A DNA stretch of 64,000 nucleotides, from the NCBI GenBank assembly GCA_030220185.1, contig JASPKZ010009859.1:1-64000 (forward strand), written 5' to 3'. Each line of letters begins with the position of its first letter. Position 1 is the first letter of the stretch. Shown piece after piece: positions 54,815 to 64,000 of the stretch. The translations under genes and the position numbers were made by a program. This DNA is from Diploptera punctata. Lineage: Eukaryota > Arthropoda > Insecta > Blattodea > Blaberidae. The notes under the pieces were generated by a model. The model searched no databases and was not told the DNA's origin. It worked only from the letters and a program-made list of their open reading frames with translations.

Positions 54815-55045
54815 GGTGTAACAGAGAGGTAGACGTTACAGCTATGTGTGATAAGTGGTCAACCGTCGGATTCCCAAATGTTATAGACGATACATACTAC
54901 AACTGAAATTCCTCACAATTCTACGTTGACACTGTTCCACACTAGCCGACATTCAGTGAGTAAATTTGCTCCACATAGAGACTCGAACCAGGGCATGTTC
55001 GGTAGCTCTGTGACAAAGCGTAATGTCTTAGACGTTGTATTTATC
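54815..55045 (-). mobile_element. SINE-C copy, antisense (unit 2')
   Basis: Aligns with 28,870-29,105: GATAAGTGGTCAACCGTCGG, ACTGTTCCACACTAGCCG and GACTCGAACCAGGGCATG (B-box antisense). Confidence 0.75.
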
Positions 55046-55258
55046 ATTTTCAACATTATCACTATATGAACATTTCCGCACGAACAAATCACTTCTATGG
55101 ATTGCTTATTTTATTATATTGTTTGAAATATCCATTTTATCAATATTTTTCACGATTCTCTACTTTATTTAATCTATTGCAGGGGGTTTTATTTGTTCTC
55201 GGACTTCAAAATTATACATTTTTAAGTTGTTTGTTACCCTTGATAATTTTCACCGATT

Positions 55259-55893
55259 AGATTAATTTAATATGAACATTTCCACTTCAAAATCCAAAAA
55301 AATGTGTGGGAAAAACATACAACGGGTGTAAATTGAGATTGATGAAAAAATTATAGAACAAATGTCAGATTTCTCTTACTTAGGAAGTGTATTTGCAGAG
55401 TATAAGAGTAACATTGATTCAAAATTACAAAAATATAATAAAATGAATGGGGTAATACGAAGACATTTTGATAAATAGATGAGGAGAGAGACAAAACTAA
55501 GATTACATAACATCACACCAAAAGCTGCTCTAAAATACGGAAGTGAAATTTGGATTTTAAATAAAAGAAACTCTCATAAACTTCAAGTAAGCCAAATGCG
55601 CTTCTTACGATCATTGTTAGGAGTTAATAGACTGGATCACCAAAGGAACACTCATCAGAGGAAAACTTGGAGTAACAAGTTTAAATGAAGATATACAAAG
55701 ATACCAACAAGAATGGAAAAATCATCTGAGGAGAATGGCAAGAAATAGAGTTCCAAAATTGGCATTCGAATATACCCCAACTGGACATAGGGACCAAGGA
55801 AAGATCAAGACCATCTTCGCTAGGTTTACCGTACAGGCCACACGGCCTAAAACGAATTTGTTCATGATGATGATGATGATGAGATTAATTTAA
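55259..55893 (+). mobile_element. LINE-B 3' fragment with perfect 12-bp TSD
   Basis: Insert 55,271-55,881, flanked by AGATTAATTTAA at 55,259-55,270 and 55,882-55,893. Frames read MSDFSYLGSVFAEYKSNI, ALKYGSEIWILNKRN, MRFLRSLLGVNRLDHQRN, then (shifted) WKNHLRRMARNRVPKLA. The 3' tail is (ATG)n. Block 1 is empty at about 29,340 (TAGGTTAATTTAATG). Confidence 0.93.
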
Positions 55894-56059
55894 AGTTAAA
55901 GTTAATAAAACAATGAAATTTATATGAAACAAACAATATATTTTCATGAAAAAAATGAGTATTATATATAAAGGCGAACACGTCTTTCTCGAGGTTTATT
56001 AGGTAAAATACGCATAATCCCAATTTATATCACGGTTAGTTACTATAAGTGGTGTAATA

Positions 56060-56275
56060 TATCCAACTGCAGCCCTTAGAAAGCCCTCAAGGATATTGAG
56101 TAGTTAAGACTCACAACTTTCTGCACATTTGGTGCAAGATATCAGCCTGATTGTCAGCCCTTCACAACAGCTTTACACTTAGAACGTATGTATGATACTC
56201 AATTGGTTGAAACGCACATTCAAACTTAGAGCAATGGACATCGGGCTAATTTTTTCAGAATATTTTAATACATTT
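56060..56275 (-). mobile_element. SINE-E body, antisense (unit 2')
   Basis: AGATATCAGCCTGATTGTCA, ACTTAGAACGTATGTATG and ACTCAATTGGTTGAAACGC match 29,525-29,700. The tRNA-like head is missing. Confidence 0.65.
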
Positions 56276-56824
56276 TCACATTGTGGCCGATGGGGGTACT
56301 TTTATTTAAATCAAATATTTATCCTCTTCTTTTCTGGCTCTTGCAATAACCAATTTTTATAAGTACCCCACAAATAAATTAATGTCTTGGGTGGATTTCA
56401 AGAACTGTGAAACACATTAAATTAGTATTATCGTGACTGGCCTCGCTGGTTCCTAGTTGTCAGGATTCCAGTTCCATGATTAAAGACAGCTCAGGATAAT
56501 ACAAGATAAGAAACACACAGGTGTATCTAGATGTAAGTTAGAGAGAGGACATTATCAATTAATAACAAGTCATTTAGATATAATTAGAAGATATTACGTA
56601 AATATGAAGAAACTATATACGAACCATGAAATAGTAAAGGAACGATAAATGAACTACTACAGTTTTACGTTCACTTGAACCTAAGCTAATTTTGAAATCC
56701 ACTTTTGGCTACTCGCTGTCTCCCTTTTATTATTCGCTTCTCCCATTAACCAACTTTATATTTCATTTGTATCTCAATTCAACTTATCCATAAAATTCTA
56801 TACAATTTACACTAGATCCCAACT

Positions 56825-57850
56825 ATTTTAAATACCAGTCTCACCCTTTCTCACAGAAGAAATTGAACAAAACAACAAAATAAATTTTTCGGATCTTAAC
56901 ATAGTTAAAAACACAAAAACAAAAAAAATTGAAACAGATATATATATATAAAACCAACAACTAATATGCTTGCAATTAACAATAAATCAAGACATCCGTA
57001 CCAACAAAATATCAGCGTATTCAAGAGCGTAATTAATAGAATGCTAAAACTGCCATTAAACAAAATTAATTACAATAAGGAGTTGCGGAACATCAAAAAA
57101 ATTGTTAAAATCAATGGATACAACAGCAAAATTATAGAGAAACTTGTAAGACAACAAAAGCGGAGAACCGATATAAATTAGATAACAAAACTAGAAAGAC
57201 AAACGGATATTAATAATACATGGATTACACTAACTTACACAGGCCACGAAAACATAAAATTGGCAAAAACGTTAAGAAAAATAAATAAAAACTTAAACAT
57301 AGCCTACAAAACTAATAATAAACTAAATAATGTAATAAGTAACAAAATAGAAAAGCATAATAAATTTAATGGCAAGGGTGTATATAAATTAACATGCAAA
57401 GACTGTGACAAGTTCTATATAGGTAGAACGAAAAGAAGTTTCAACATAAGATTTAAAGAACATCGTAATGATTTCGTATACGCATATGGAAAGTCTAATT
57501 ACGCTAAGCAGATAATAAACGCCGGTCATAGAATGAACTCAATAGAAAACACCCTTACAATAGTACACAAAGGGGGAAATCCAACTAAAATCAACATATT
57601 GGAAGACCTGGAAATTATCAAGGAAATAGACAACAAGCTTTTAATAAATGAAAGCACTCCCAGACTAAACAACCCACTATACGATATCTTCAGGAAGAAG
57701 CTTTAGGCACGACAAAGCCACATTAGGACCAGCAGCATCAAACATCAACCTGGATGCTGTAGAGAAGAATGTGTTGCTGAAGATGGGACAGATGTCCTGA
57801 AAGGCCTATAAGCATAAAGATCACATATTTTAAAAGTTGAGGACGACGGA
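56825..57850 (+). mobile_element. Penelope-like element, 3' portion
   Basis: Inserted in unit 3' (the corresponding place in unit 3 is near 30,935). It encodes the end of a reverse transcriptase and a GIY-YIG endonuclease, described next. A 3' UTR with CAGATGTCCTGAAAGGCCT follows. Penelope-like elements are the only retroelements with this RT plus GIY-YIG order, so the class is firm although the 5' part is lost. Confidence 0.93.
56840..57706 (+). pseudogene. Penelope-like reverse transcriptase C-terminus + GIY-YIG endonuclease
   Basis: The first frame (from about 56,846) reads TEEIEQNNKINFSDLNIVK. Slippage in a TA run near 56,940-56,950 shifts it, and it resumes as KPTTNMLAINNKSRHPYQQN, VFKSVINRMLKLPLNKINY and NGYNSKIIEKL. 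One in-frame TAG follows at 57,179-57,181, then WITLTYTGHENIKLAKTL. The endonuclease has KGVYKLTCKDCDKFYIGRTK (GIY...YIG as GVY and YIG, with a CX2C between), RSFNIRFKEHRND (conserved Arg and Glu-His) and LLINESTPRLNNPLYD at the end. Apart from one slip and one stop the copy is intact from the RT thumb to the end. Confidence 0.93.
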
Positions 57851-58985
57851 TTTTATTTAATAAGGTATTTTAACTTATGACTCTCATCCTGTTTTCACCG
57901 AGATTAGAATCTTGGCCTTCTGATCTATAGAACTACTCCATACAGATCTTTGCTAATTAGCCACGATGGAAAAAATAATATTTTCATTAGCATTAAATGT
58001 TACGGTTCTTTCTTCGGAAAATTAAAAATAAATTTCAATTTTTTTTCATGAAATATAAATTATTCCTGGTAATGAAAAATCACTAAATATTAAATAGCAA
58101 AGAAAGTCCAGAAATATATATAAATTCATGACGTGACTATTACGTCATACCCGTTGTTTTCATCTACATTCATATGTTGTATTTATAAAGGAGAAAGAGC
58201 AGTTTTTAAAGTGTATTTTCTAATTGAAGTAAATATAAAAATCTGACTGATGTGTGACGTAATAACCAATGTTAAACAGAAATGATTAATGTGATGTTAG
58301 TATGAGTTATTACAGATTTGTTTTTTAATTTTATCACCAATGTTTGTTAATGCGAAGGAATCCCCATATTATTTGCATGATTTGTAGAATATTAAAAACT
58401 TAACAGATATCTGAATCTTACTAATAAACTAACGCTATACATATATATGCTATATAACTTCAATATTACTGTCTGTACATAGGAAGTGAGAGTATGTGTA
58501 TTAAACTAATATCTGATAAAGGCCTATTGTGAGGTACATGGTTCAAAATTAGGATAGTTTTTGAATTTTGAAAACCTATATGAAAGGGTTCTTCGCCCGC
58601 CTTAACTTCCAAATGCCGCGGCAAACCGCAAGAATCCGTGTAAATATTGATTTAAACTGAAATATACTTAACCTCATCGAGCCATATTTATAATGACTAA
58701 AACAACAAAAAGAGTGGCATCGTTCGATACAATGAACGTTAAACATCGTTCACTAGGTAGTTGAAATGAACGGATTCTTATGTCGTCCGTGCAACGTTTC
58801 TGCACAATTACCAAATATTTGGCTCCCTTGAGATAGTGGTGGGAAATTTCTGCTTTTTAAGTCCAGAAGTAACATAGCTATTAACAGCCCCTCCCCTTGC
58901 TGAACAAACAAACTGTGAACGAGAACCATATAATGAAGCAACAATTATTCATGGCGTAGGTTATGTTTGTCTTTCCAATATCAGA
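57851..58985. other. Unassigned DNA between the Penelope-like element and unit sequence
   Basis: No motif recognised. It contains a short CG-richer stretch near 58,590-58,640 and a 63-codon minus-strand frame without family resemblance. It may belong to the insertion that carried the Penelope-like element or to a second, unknown insertion, because unit 3 lacks it. Confidence 0.4.
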
Positions 58986-58989
58986 AATG

Positions 58990-59150
58990 GTGGAAAAGAG
59001 ATCAACTGGTAGGAGAAACATGTTAGCCATAGAGAAGGTGTCATTTCTACAGAACAAAATCTTAAACAAGTACTTACTGATCCTCCAAGTTGAGGGTTGG
59101 TTGTTAGGCCAGTCTCCGTAAACATTTCCTACTAAAGGAAGACAAATATT
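58990..59150 (-). other. Blocks b and c of unit 3' in one open frame
   Basis: The minus-strand frame 59,165-58,881 stays open for 94 codons and contains GNVYGDWPNNQPSTWRI (block c) and FSMANMFLLPVDLFS (block b). In unit 3 block c is nearly identical but block b is deleted. The family is unknown. Confidence 0.35.
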
Positions 59151-59319
59151 ATGTATAATCGGCAAAACATAGTTGAGATGGCCACATCATTAAATCAGTG
59201 TAATGATATTATTTCTATTTTACGATAAACTTACTTCCTACAGGCCAATATTATTAGCATCTCAATTCAAATCCGAGCGATAAAGGACCAAAAAGGCTCA
59301 AGAGTCTCGTTTTTCAAAT

Positions 59320-59478
59320 TTGAGGCTCTTTTACTTGCCTTAAATCTAGATAGAATTATTTAGTTTGCTTCCGAAAGAACCTAGTCTAAGGATTTTTATG
59401 CTCTGAAAATTCACACTGGCTGGTCGTGTTTGAACCCACGCATTTTTAAATCCAAGCGTTAACCACACTAGTATCGGT
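59320..59478 (-). mobile_element. SINE-D copy, antisense (unit 3')
   Basis: Matches 31,195-31,392: TTTTATGCTCTGAAAATTC, GGTCGTGTTTGAACCCACG (antisense B-box) and GCGTTAACCACACTAGTAT (antisense A-box). Confidence 0.75.
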
Positions 59479-59493
59479 TACAGCACATATGAT

Positions 59494-59496
<3 letters not shown>

Positions 59497-59546
<50 letters not shown>
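59497..59546. repeat. (GA)n microsatellite
   Basis: About 50 bp of uninterrupted GA beside SINE-D. Unit 3 has only GGGGGAAAGAGAAG at this place. Confidence 0.95.
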
Positions 59547-59550
<4 letters not shown>

Positions 59551-60229
59551 AAAAATATGTCCTCTAATTGTATGCGTATTACATGCCTTTTGTCAAATGC
59601 TGCAAAAATGCCACTTTTTTAAAGTTAAATTTGCCATTATGAATATTTAAACGGATAAAACTATGTATGATCTATAGTACAGTCATTTGGTTGTAAAAAT
59701 AGAGGTTACCTGGAAAGTTTTCCGGGAGTTTTGAAAATGGGCAATTTTATAGATTTCGATGTGCTCTTTCCGAATTTCAGCTTTGCCACCTCGTATCTTT
59801 GCCGCTCGCGCCGTCATCTTGGAAAAATGGCGCCTAAAATCAGTTTTTTGATAATATCTCCTTTCCGACTCATTTTATGATAAAAACATTTATATACAAA
59901 ATTAGACTAGAGAACATTTCCTACAATTCATCTAATAACTTTTTTCGTAAAAGCAATAGTTTCGGCGTACAAGGGCCGCAAAGTGTAGTTCAACACGCGT
60001 TTAGGCCAAAAAATCTCATTTCCACACTATCTTGAGGTAGAGTAAGCGGAGCGTTTTTTATCGTGGTATCCCCAGTAGCTCTAATGCACATGCAATTCAC
60101 TATTTCAAAATTTATCACATTTTCCTTCGCTTCGCTTTTCTTGATGGACCAGGTGTTTTGAGTTTATTGCATTTAGTACCGATCGAAACGTCACAGACCG
60201 AACTTTCTTCCACATCATCCGCGATGGGA

Positions 60230-61403
60230 TTACGTATCAGTTTCATCGCAATCCTCTTCCTTCTCGATATCATCATAAGTTTGCATGAAAATAGTCTCCG
60301 TTCCACCCTCTTCATCGCTATCTTGTGATGGAACTTGCGAGTTATTACAGGTACCACTGCAATTCGTGCATATAACGGAGCACTTTAACCCAGCCTTTCT
60401 GCATCTACAGGCTTTCTGACATCTCTTTTTGCATTCGCTGGAAGCTCGAATGTGGTGAAAGGAATTAGCCCGTTCTTGTTTCTATTCCATTCTTATTGCT
60501 CTGCATTTTGTTTATTTCCATACCACTGCTCAACCTGGTGATAGGTTGTCGTACTGCTACTACTGTTTGTGGTAGCGACGCAATATTAAATTTACTTTTA
60601 CGGTATATGCTAATGTTGTGAAGCATGCATATCTGAAGCTGTTTAAAGACATACTTTTCTTATATTTCACGTTACTGTCACTGTATAATTCAAGAAGGAA
60701 GCGTTCTCCGGGTTAGGAATGATCTCTGGATCAGCATTTGGATTTTTTAATACCTGGATAACTTTGTTTAAATTTAATTTTTCCTTGATTAAATAACGCT
60801 GATGATGTATCACAGCCACTGAAGGCTGCAAGAATAAAACATGATCTGCGGCTGTTCGATCTAGGATACGTTTTGTGTGAATATATTTGTTGCGAAATTT
60901 TTCCTTTTCCTGGTTTGAGAATATATATGTTTGAACGCGTAGATAAAGCCGTAAAAAAATAAGAAGATCTATATCTTCGGCGACAACCATTACGGAATCA
61001 AATGCTGATGAAACGCTTATTACGGTATTGATTATTAGCGTATCCGCATCTTCCGTGGCTTGTTTGACTATGAATTCTCAGCTTCAAATGTTGTCTTCAA
61101 CATTCCAATGAGGTTGTTCATGTTTGTATAACTGCCCAGGAATTTATTTTGTGACACAGTTGGGATCATTGTCTCGTCAGAAAGTATGTCTGCTGAAGCA
61201 GGTTTTAGTGATCGGGATTGCTCCGTAAATTTAGTACTATGGTTTGCTACATATTCCGGATATCCGTCAAATGCCATAATGGCATTGGATGTTAGGTTCG
61301 ATCGAACGTAGGTAATGCACTTATTGCAAATGGATGAAAACAATTCACCGCAATTCCAAATCACTCGGTATAATAAGTATCCTCCGTCGGTGATATAGAT
61401 CAT
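60230..61403 (-). pseudogene. Transposon-encoded protein with Cys-rich C-terminus (left arm plus loop)
   Basis: On the minus strand: ITDGGYLLYRVIWNCGELFS, NAIMAFDGYPEYVANHSTK, ADILSDETMIPTVSQNKFL, then (shifted) VVAEDIDLLIFLR, HTKRILDRTAADHVLFLQP and a broken FSGCDT equivalent. It ends KKRCQKACRCRKAGLKCSV, ICTNCSGTCNNSQ and, at 60,230, a TAA. The same order is widespread in arthropod transposon proteins: ...DGG.LLHRV.W..., VVAEDTDLLVLL, HAFSGCDTTSA, CRCRKAGL.CS..C..C.G. The DGG and AEDID motifs recall PIN-like nuclease folds. The N-terminus is cut at the palindrome centre. Confidence 0.8.
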
Positions 61404-61419
61404 CTTATTCTTTGACGGC

Positions 61420-62136
61420 TTTATCTACGCGTTCAAAGATAGGCCCTATATATTCTCAAACAAGGAAAAGGAAATTTCGCAACAAATATATTCACACAAC
61501 AAGTATCCTAGATAAAACAGCCGCAGATCACGTTTTATTCTTGCATGCCTTCAGTGGCTGTGATACATCAGAATTATTTAATCAAGGAAAAATGAAATTG
61601 AAACAAGGTTATCCAGTTATTAAAAAATCCAAATGCTGATCCAGAGATCATTGCTAAACCGGAGAACGCTTCCTTCTTGAATTATACAGTTACAGTAACA
61701 GTTATACAGTGAAATGTAAGAAAAGTATGTCTTTAAACAGCTGTAGATATGCATGCTTCACAACATTAGCATATACCGTAATATTGCGTTGCTACCACCA
61801 ACAGAAACAGCAGCACGACAACCTATCACCAGGTTGAGCAGTGGTATGGGATAAACAAAATGCAGAGCAATAAGAATGGAAAAGAAACAAGAACGGGCTA
61901 AATCCTTTCATCACATTCGAGCCCGCAGCGAATACAAAAAGAGATGTCAGAAAGCCTGTGGATGCAGAAAGGCTGGATTAAAGTGCTCCGTTATATGCAC
62001 GAATTGTAGAGGTACCTGTAGTAACTCGCAAGTTCCATCACAAGATAGCGATGAAGAGGATGGAACGGAGACTATTTTCGTGCATACTTCTGATGATATC
62101 GAGAAGGAAGAGAATTGCGATGAAACTGATACGTAA
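61420..62136 (+). pseudogene. Inverted second copy of the Cys-rich transposon protein (right arm)
   Basis: The plus-strand counterpart of 60,957-60,230. RKRKFRNKYIHTTSILDKTA and DHVLFLHAFSGCDTSELFNQ are open (61,412-61,639), then a gap, then MEKKQERAKSFHHIRARSEY, KKRCQKACGCRKAGLKCSV, ICTNCRGTCSNSQVPSQDS and DDIEKEENCDETDT with TAA at 62,134-62,136. The right arm keeps the FSGCDT motif that the left arm has damaged. The arms therefore have separate mutations, and the inversion is not brand new. Confidence 0.85.
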
Positions 62137-62669
62137 TCCCATCGCGGATGATGTGGAAGAAAGTTCGGTCTGTAACGTTTCGATCGGTACTAAATGCAAT
62201 AAACTCACAACACCTGGTCCATCGAGAAAAGCGAAGGAAAATGCGATAAATTTTGAAATAGTGAATTGCATGTGGGTTAGAGCTACTGGAGATACCACGA
62301 TATAAAAACGCTCCTCAAGATAGCATGGAAATGAGTTTTTTTTGGCCTAATCGCGTGTTGAACTACATTTTGCGGCGCTCGTACCGCCGAAACTATTGAT
62401 TTTACGAAAAAAGGTTATTACATGAATTGTAGGAAAGTTTCTCTAGTTTAAATTTGTATATAAATGTTTTTATCATAAAATGAGTCGGAAAGGAGGTATT
62501 ATCAAAACGTTCATTCAGGAGCCATTTTTCCATGATGGCGGCGCGAGCGGCAAAGATACGAGGTGGCAAAGTTGAAATTCGGAAAGAGCACAACGAAATC
62601 TATAAAATGGCCCATTTTTAAAACTCCCGGAAAACTTTCCAGGTAAAACTACCAAATGACTGTACTATA

Positions 62670-63347
62670 GTGTGTATACAGCAGTCGTTCGAAGACAATA
62701 AGGAAATGTTATTATACCGTAAATTAAAATATACATTACATATTTAGACTTGTTAAATAAGATAAATGACATAAAGTCAAATTTAAAGATTATTTTTCGT
62801 AATTGTGTAAAGTAGGTAAGTGTGAAAGGTTTTATAAGAGTTCTTAATAATTTTAGTAATTTAAGCATTTTTTTCAGACATGGCACAATACAAAACTAAC
62901 AAGTAACTGTAACATCTATTATGACCAATTGAACAGATCAAATAATGAAATGATACTTATATTGTCGAAAAATTAATTTCTCATGAGAGTTATTGAAATC
63001 TTTCAGTCTACACAAAATCATAAGAAACTAAGTTATTACTGAATATTGTGTAATTCGGCTACATTTAAATATATTGTACTCACACGTATTTATATTGTTT
63101 TTTATATTAATCAAAATAAACCATTTTATGTTATAGGATATTTTGTCAATTTAAGGGTTAAACCCAATATCATAAATACAATATCAGTGGCTGGTTCTAT
63201 AACTTGACAATTAAGTAGCTTAGGCACAATTACTGAAAATGTTTAATAGTCTACGGTAATTTTTATGGCAAAGGAAAAGTGAATTACAATACACAAGTAG
63301 CTATGTTTATTTCTGGTCTTGTATTATAGATTATTATAGTAATGCTT
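62670..63347. other. AT-rich spacer without a supportable gene
   Basis: No unit sequence is recognised to the right of the palindromic element, so block 2 effectively ends at 59,676. Small frames have no motif. Confidence 0.5.
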
Positions 63348-63669
63348 TCCACCGCTGTGGTCTCGAGGTAGCGTGCTGCCTTGTCACGCAGCGGGCCGGG
63401 TTCGATTCCCGGTCGGAACAGGCTCCGGGGTGAGATTTTTTCGGGGTTTTTCTTCACCTGTAAGGCAGATGCTAGGAACCTTAAGGCCCAACGGTCCCCG
63501 AAAATCATCCGGTCATCTTCATCATCATCCTTATTATTAACATCACTATCCTTCATCGGTGCGGAAAGCAACGTGAAACTACCACATACATAATTCCCTA
63601 AAGCTGCAAAGCATAGCATGAAATTGTATGATTGCAGGGAAAGACCTTCCTCGGGCAGAATTACTATGG
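63348..63669 (+). mobile_element. SINE-B, full-length
   Basis: tRNA-like head TCCACCGCTGTGGTCTCGAG and CGGGCCGGGTTCGATTCCCG (B-box), body GGGGTTTTTCTTCACCTGTA and AACGGTCCCCGAAAATCAT, a (CAT)n region, AACTACCACATACATAATTC and the end CTTCCTCGGGCAGAATTAC. It aligns end to end with 15,109-15,422. Frames on both strands inside it are not genes. Confidence 0.92.
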
Positions 63670-63924
63670 ATGGATAGTTACATTCATTTTAATCCCTATA
63701 CTCCCATTATTATTCAATACCTTCCCATTCAAAATGTGTACATCTTTGAATGTTACTTTAAGTGATTGTTTCTGCTTCAAAGACAATACAGACGTAGAAC
63801 CTTTCACACCTATTTAAAGAACAGTTGGTAATTATGAAGGAAGGTACATTTTTTGAACTGGTGAACGTTATTCTAGCGAGATTAGCCTGTATGCATATTG
63901 CAACATATCAAGTATATTTATATC
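63670..63924. other. Spacer without a supportable gene
   Basis: A 61-codon frame overlaps the SINE-B end; no motif. Confidence 0.45.
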
Positions 63925-64000
63925 TAACTCAGCGGCACTATCGTTCATCGCCGCGCGGACATCATTTAGCCTTATATACCATCCTCAGCTGATGGTTTCC
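63925..64000 (-). mobile_element. LINE-A 3' end, running off the window
   Basis: AACTCAGCGGCACTATCG, then TTCATCGCCGCGCGGACATC and ATACCATCCTCAGCTGATGG match the antisense LINE-A end (compare 4,210-4,290), with a ~14-bp loss after the first block. Confidence 0.82.

Larger units (their letters stand above)
45595..59676 (+). repeat. Higher-order repeat, block 2
   Basis: A paralogue of 18.06-31.54 kb in the same orientation and order. Clear anchors: 18,650 with 45,890; 19,350 with 46,575; 20,460 with 49,130; 22,290 with 52,680; 23,300 with 53,320; 28,510 with 54,465; 29,450 with 56,000; 30,570 with 56,430; 31,490 with 59,630. It ends where the palindromic transposon (59,677) is inserted. The two blocks differ by moderate substitution and by many insertions, listed separately. 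Confidence 0.85.
59673..62669. mobile_element. 3.0-kb palindromic DNA transposon
   Basis: The element spans 59,677-62,665 between TATA words (59,673-59,676 and 62,666-62,669). Ends: GTACAGTCATTTGG and CCAAATGACTGTAC. The left arm (59,677 to about 60,957) and the right arm (about 61,416 to 62,665) are reverse complements over about 1.25 kb with few differences. The loop of ~460 bp holds the otherwise missing part of one gene. Unit 3 has the empty site at about 31,545-31,560 (ATATCTATAATGG). It is a transposon whose 3' portion has been inverted and duplicated, so that both ends are the same end. The superfamily is not certain; TA or TATA duplication is possible. Confidence 0.92.

Overview
The window looks like AT-rich euchromatic or pericentromeric DNA of an insect, and most likely of a cockroach-type genome. 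That call is an inference. It rests on the mix of non-LTR elements, on many SINEs with tRNA-like heads, on TTAGG-like degenerate repeats, on a DUF4817 relic and on several transposon-encoded proteins that are common in arthropods. I found no host gene that I can support. Nearly everything recognisable is a mobile element or a repeat, much of it nested.

Layout. 1-5.3 kb: a foldback element (about 78-640), a DUF4817 pseudogene (925-1185), tRNA-derived SINEs and a 92-bp LINE-A tail with a perfect 14-bp target duplication. 5.3-9.8 kb: a Gypsy-type LTR retrotransposon with both LTRs, a broken gag, a protease with a mutated active site, and the end of integrase; reverse transcriptase, RNase H and the integrase core are gone. 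Its gag is split by a palindromic element, a tRNA-like SINE head and three ~165-bp tandem repeats. 9.8-17 kb: LINE fragments (one carrying a ~570-bp inverted-repeat element), dispersed repeats H and R1, a SINE, a transposon-protein relic and a LINE 3' end. 17.0-17.8 kb: a degenerate GGTTA/TTAGG-type array punctuated by a hairpin-forming spacer.

17.9-37.6 kb and 45.6-59.7 kb are two copies, in the same orientation, of one higher-order repeat. Each is a run of diverged ~3.7-4.5 kb units that carry the same old SINE copies at matching positions. Because paralogous positions can be compared, several later insertions can be recognised by their target-site duplications and by an empty site in the other copy. 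These are a SINE (22,925-23,269), LINE-B (29,998-30,418 and 55,271-55,881), a pogo-like DNA transposon (47,403-49,098), a CR1/Jockey-group LINE in each block (23,737-26,556; 51,311-52,247), a Penelope-like element (about 56,825-57,850) and a 3.0-kb palindromic transposon (59,677-62,665). In one unit a 41-bp segment of dispersed repeat M has grown into about 27 tandem copies (27,115-28,222).

37.9-43.2 kb holds a decayed Jockey-type LINE broken by two oppositely oriented copies of repeat H and by a relic of another transposon protein. 62.7-64 kb holds a complete SINE-B and the start of another LINE-A tail.

Family names LINE-A to LINE-F, LINE-J, SINE-A to SINE-F and repeats R1, H and M are labels made for this window only.
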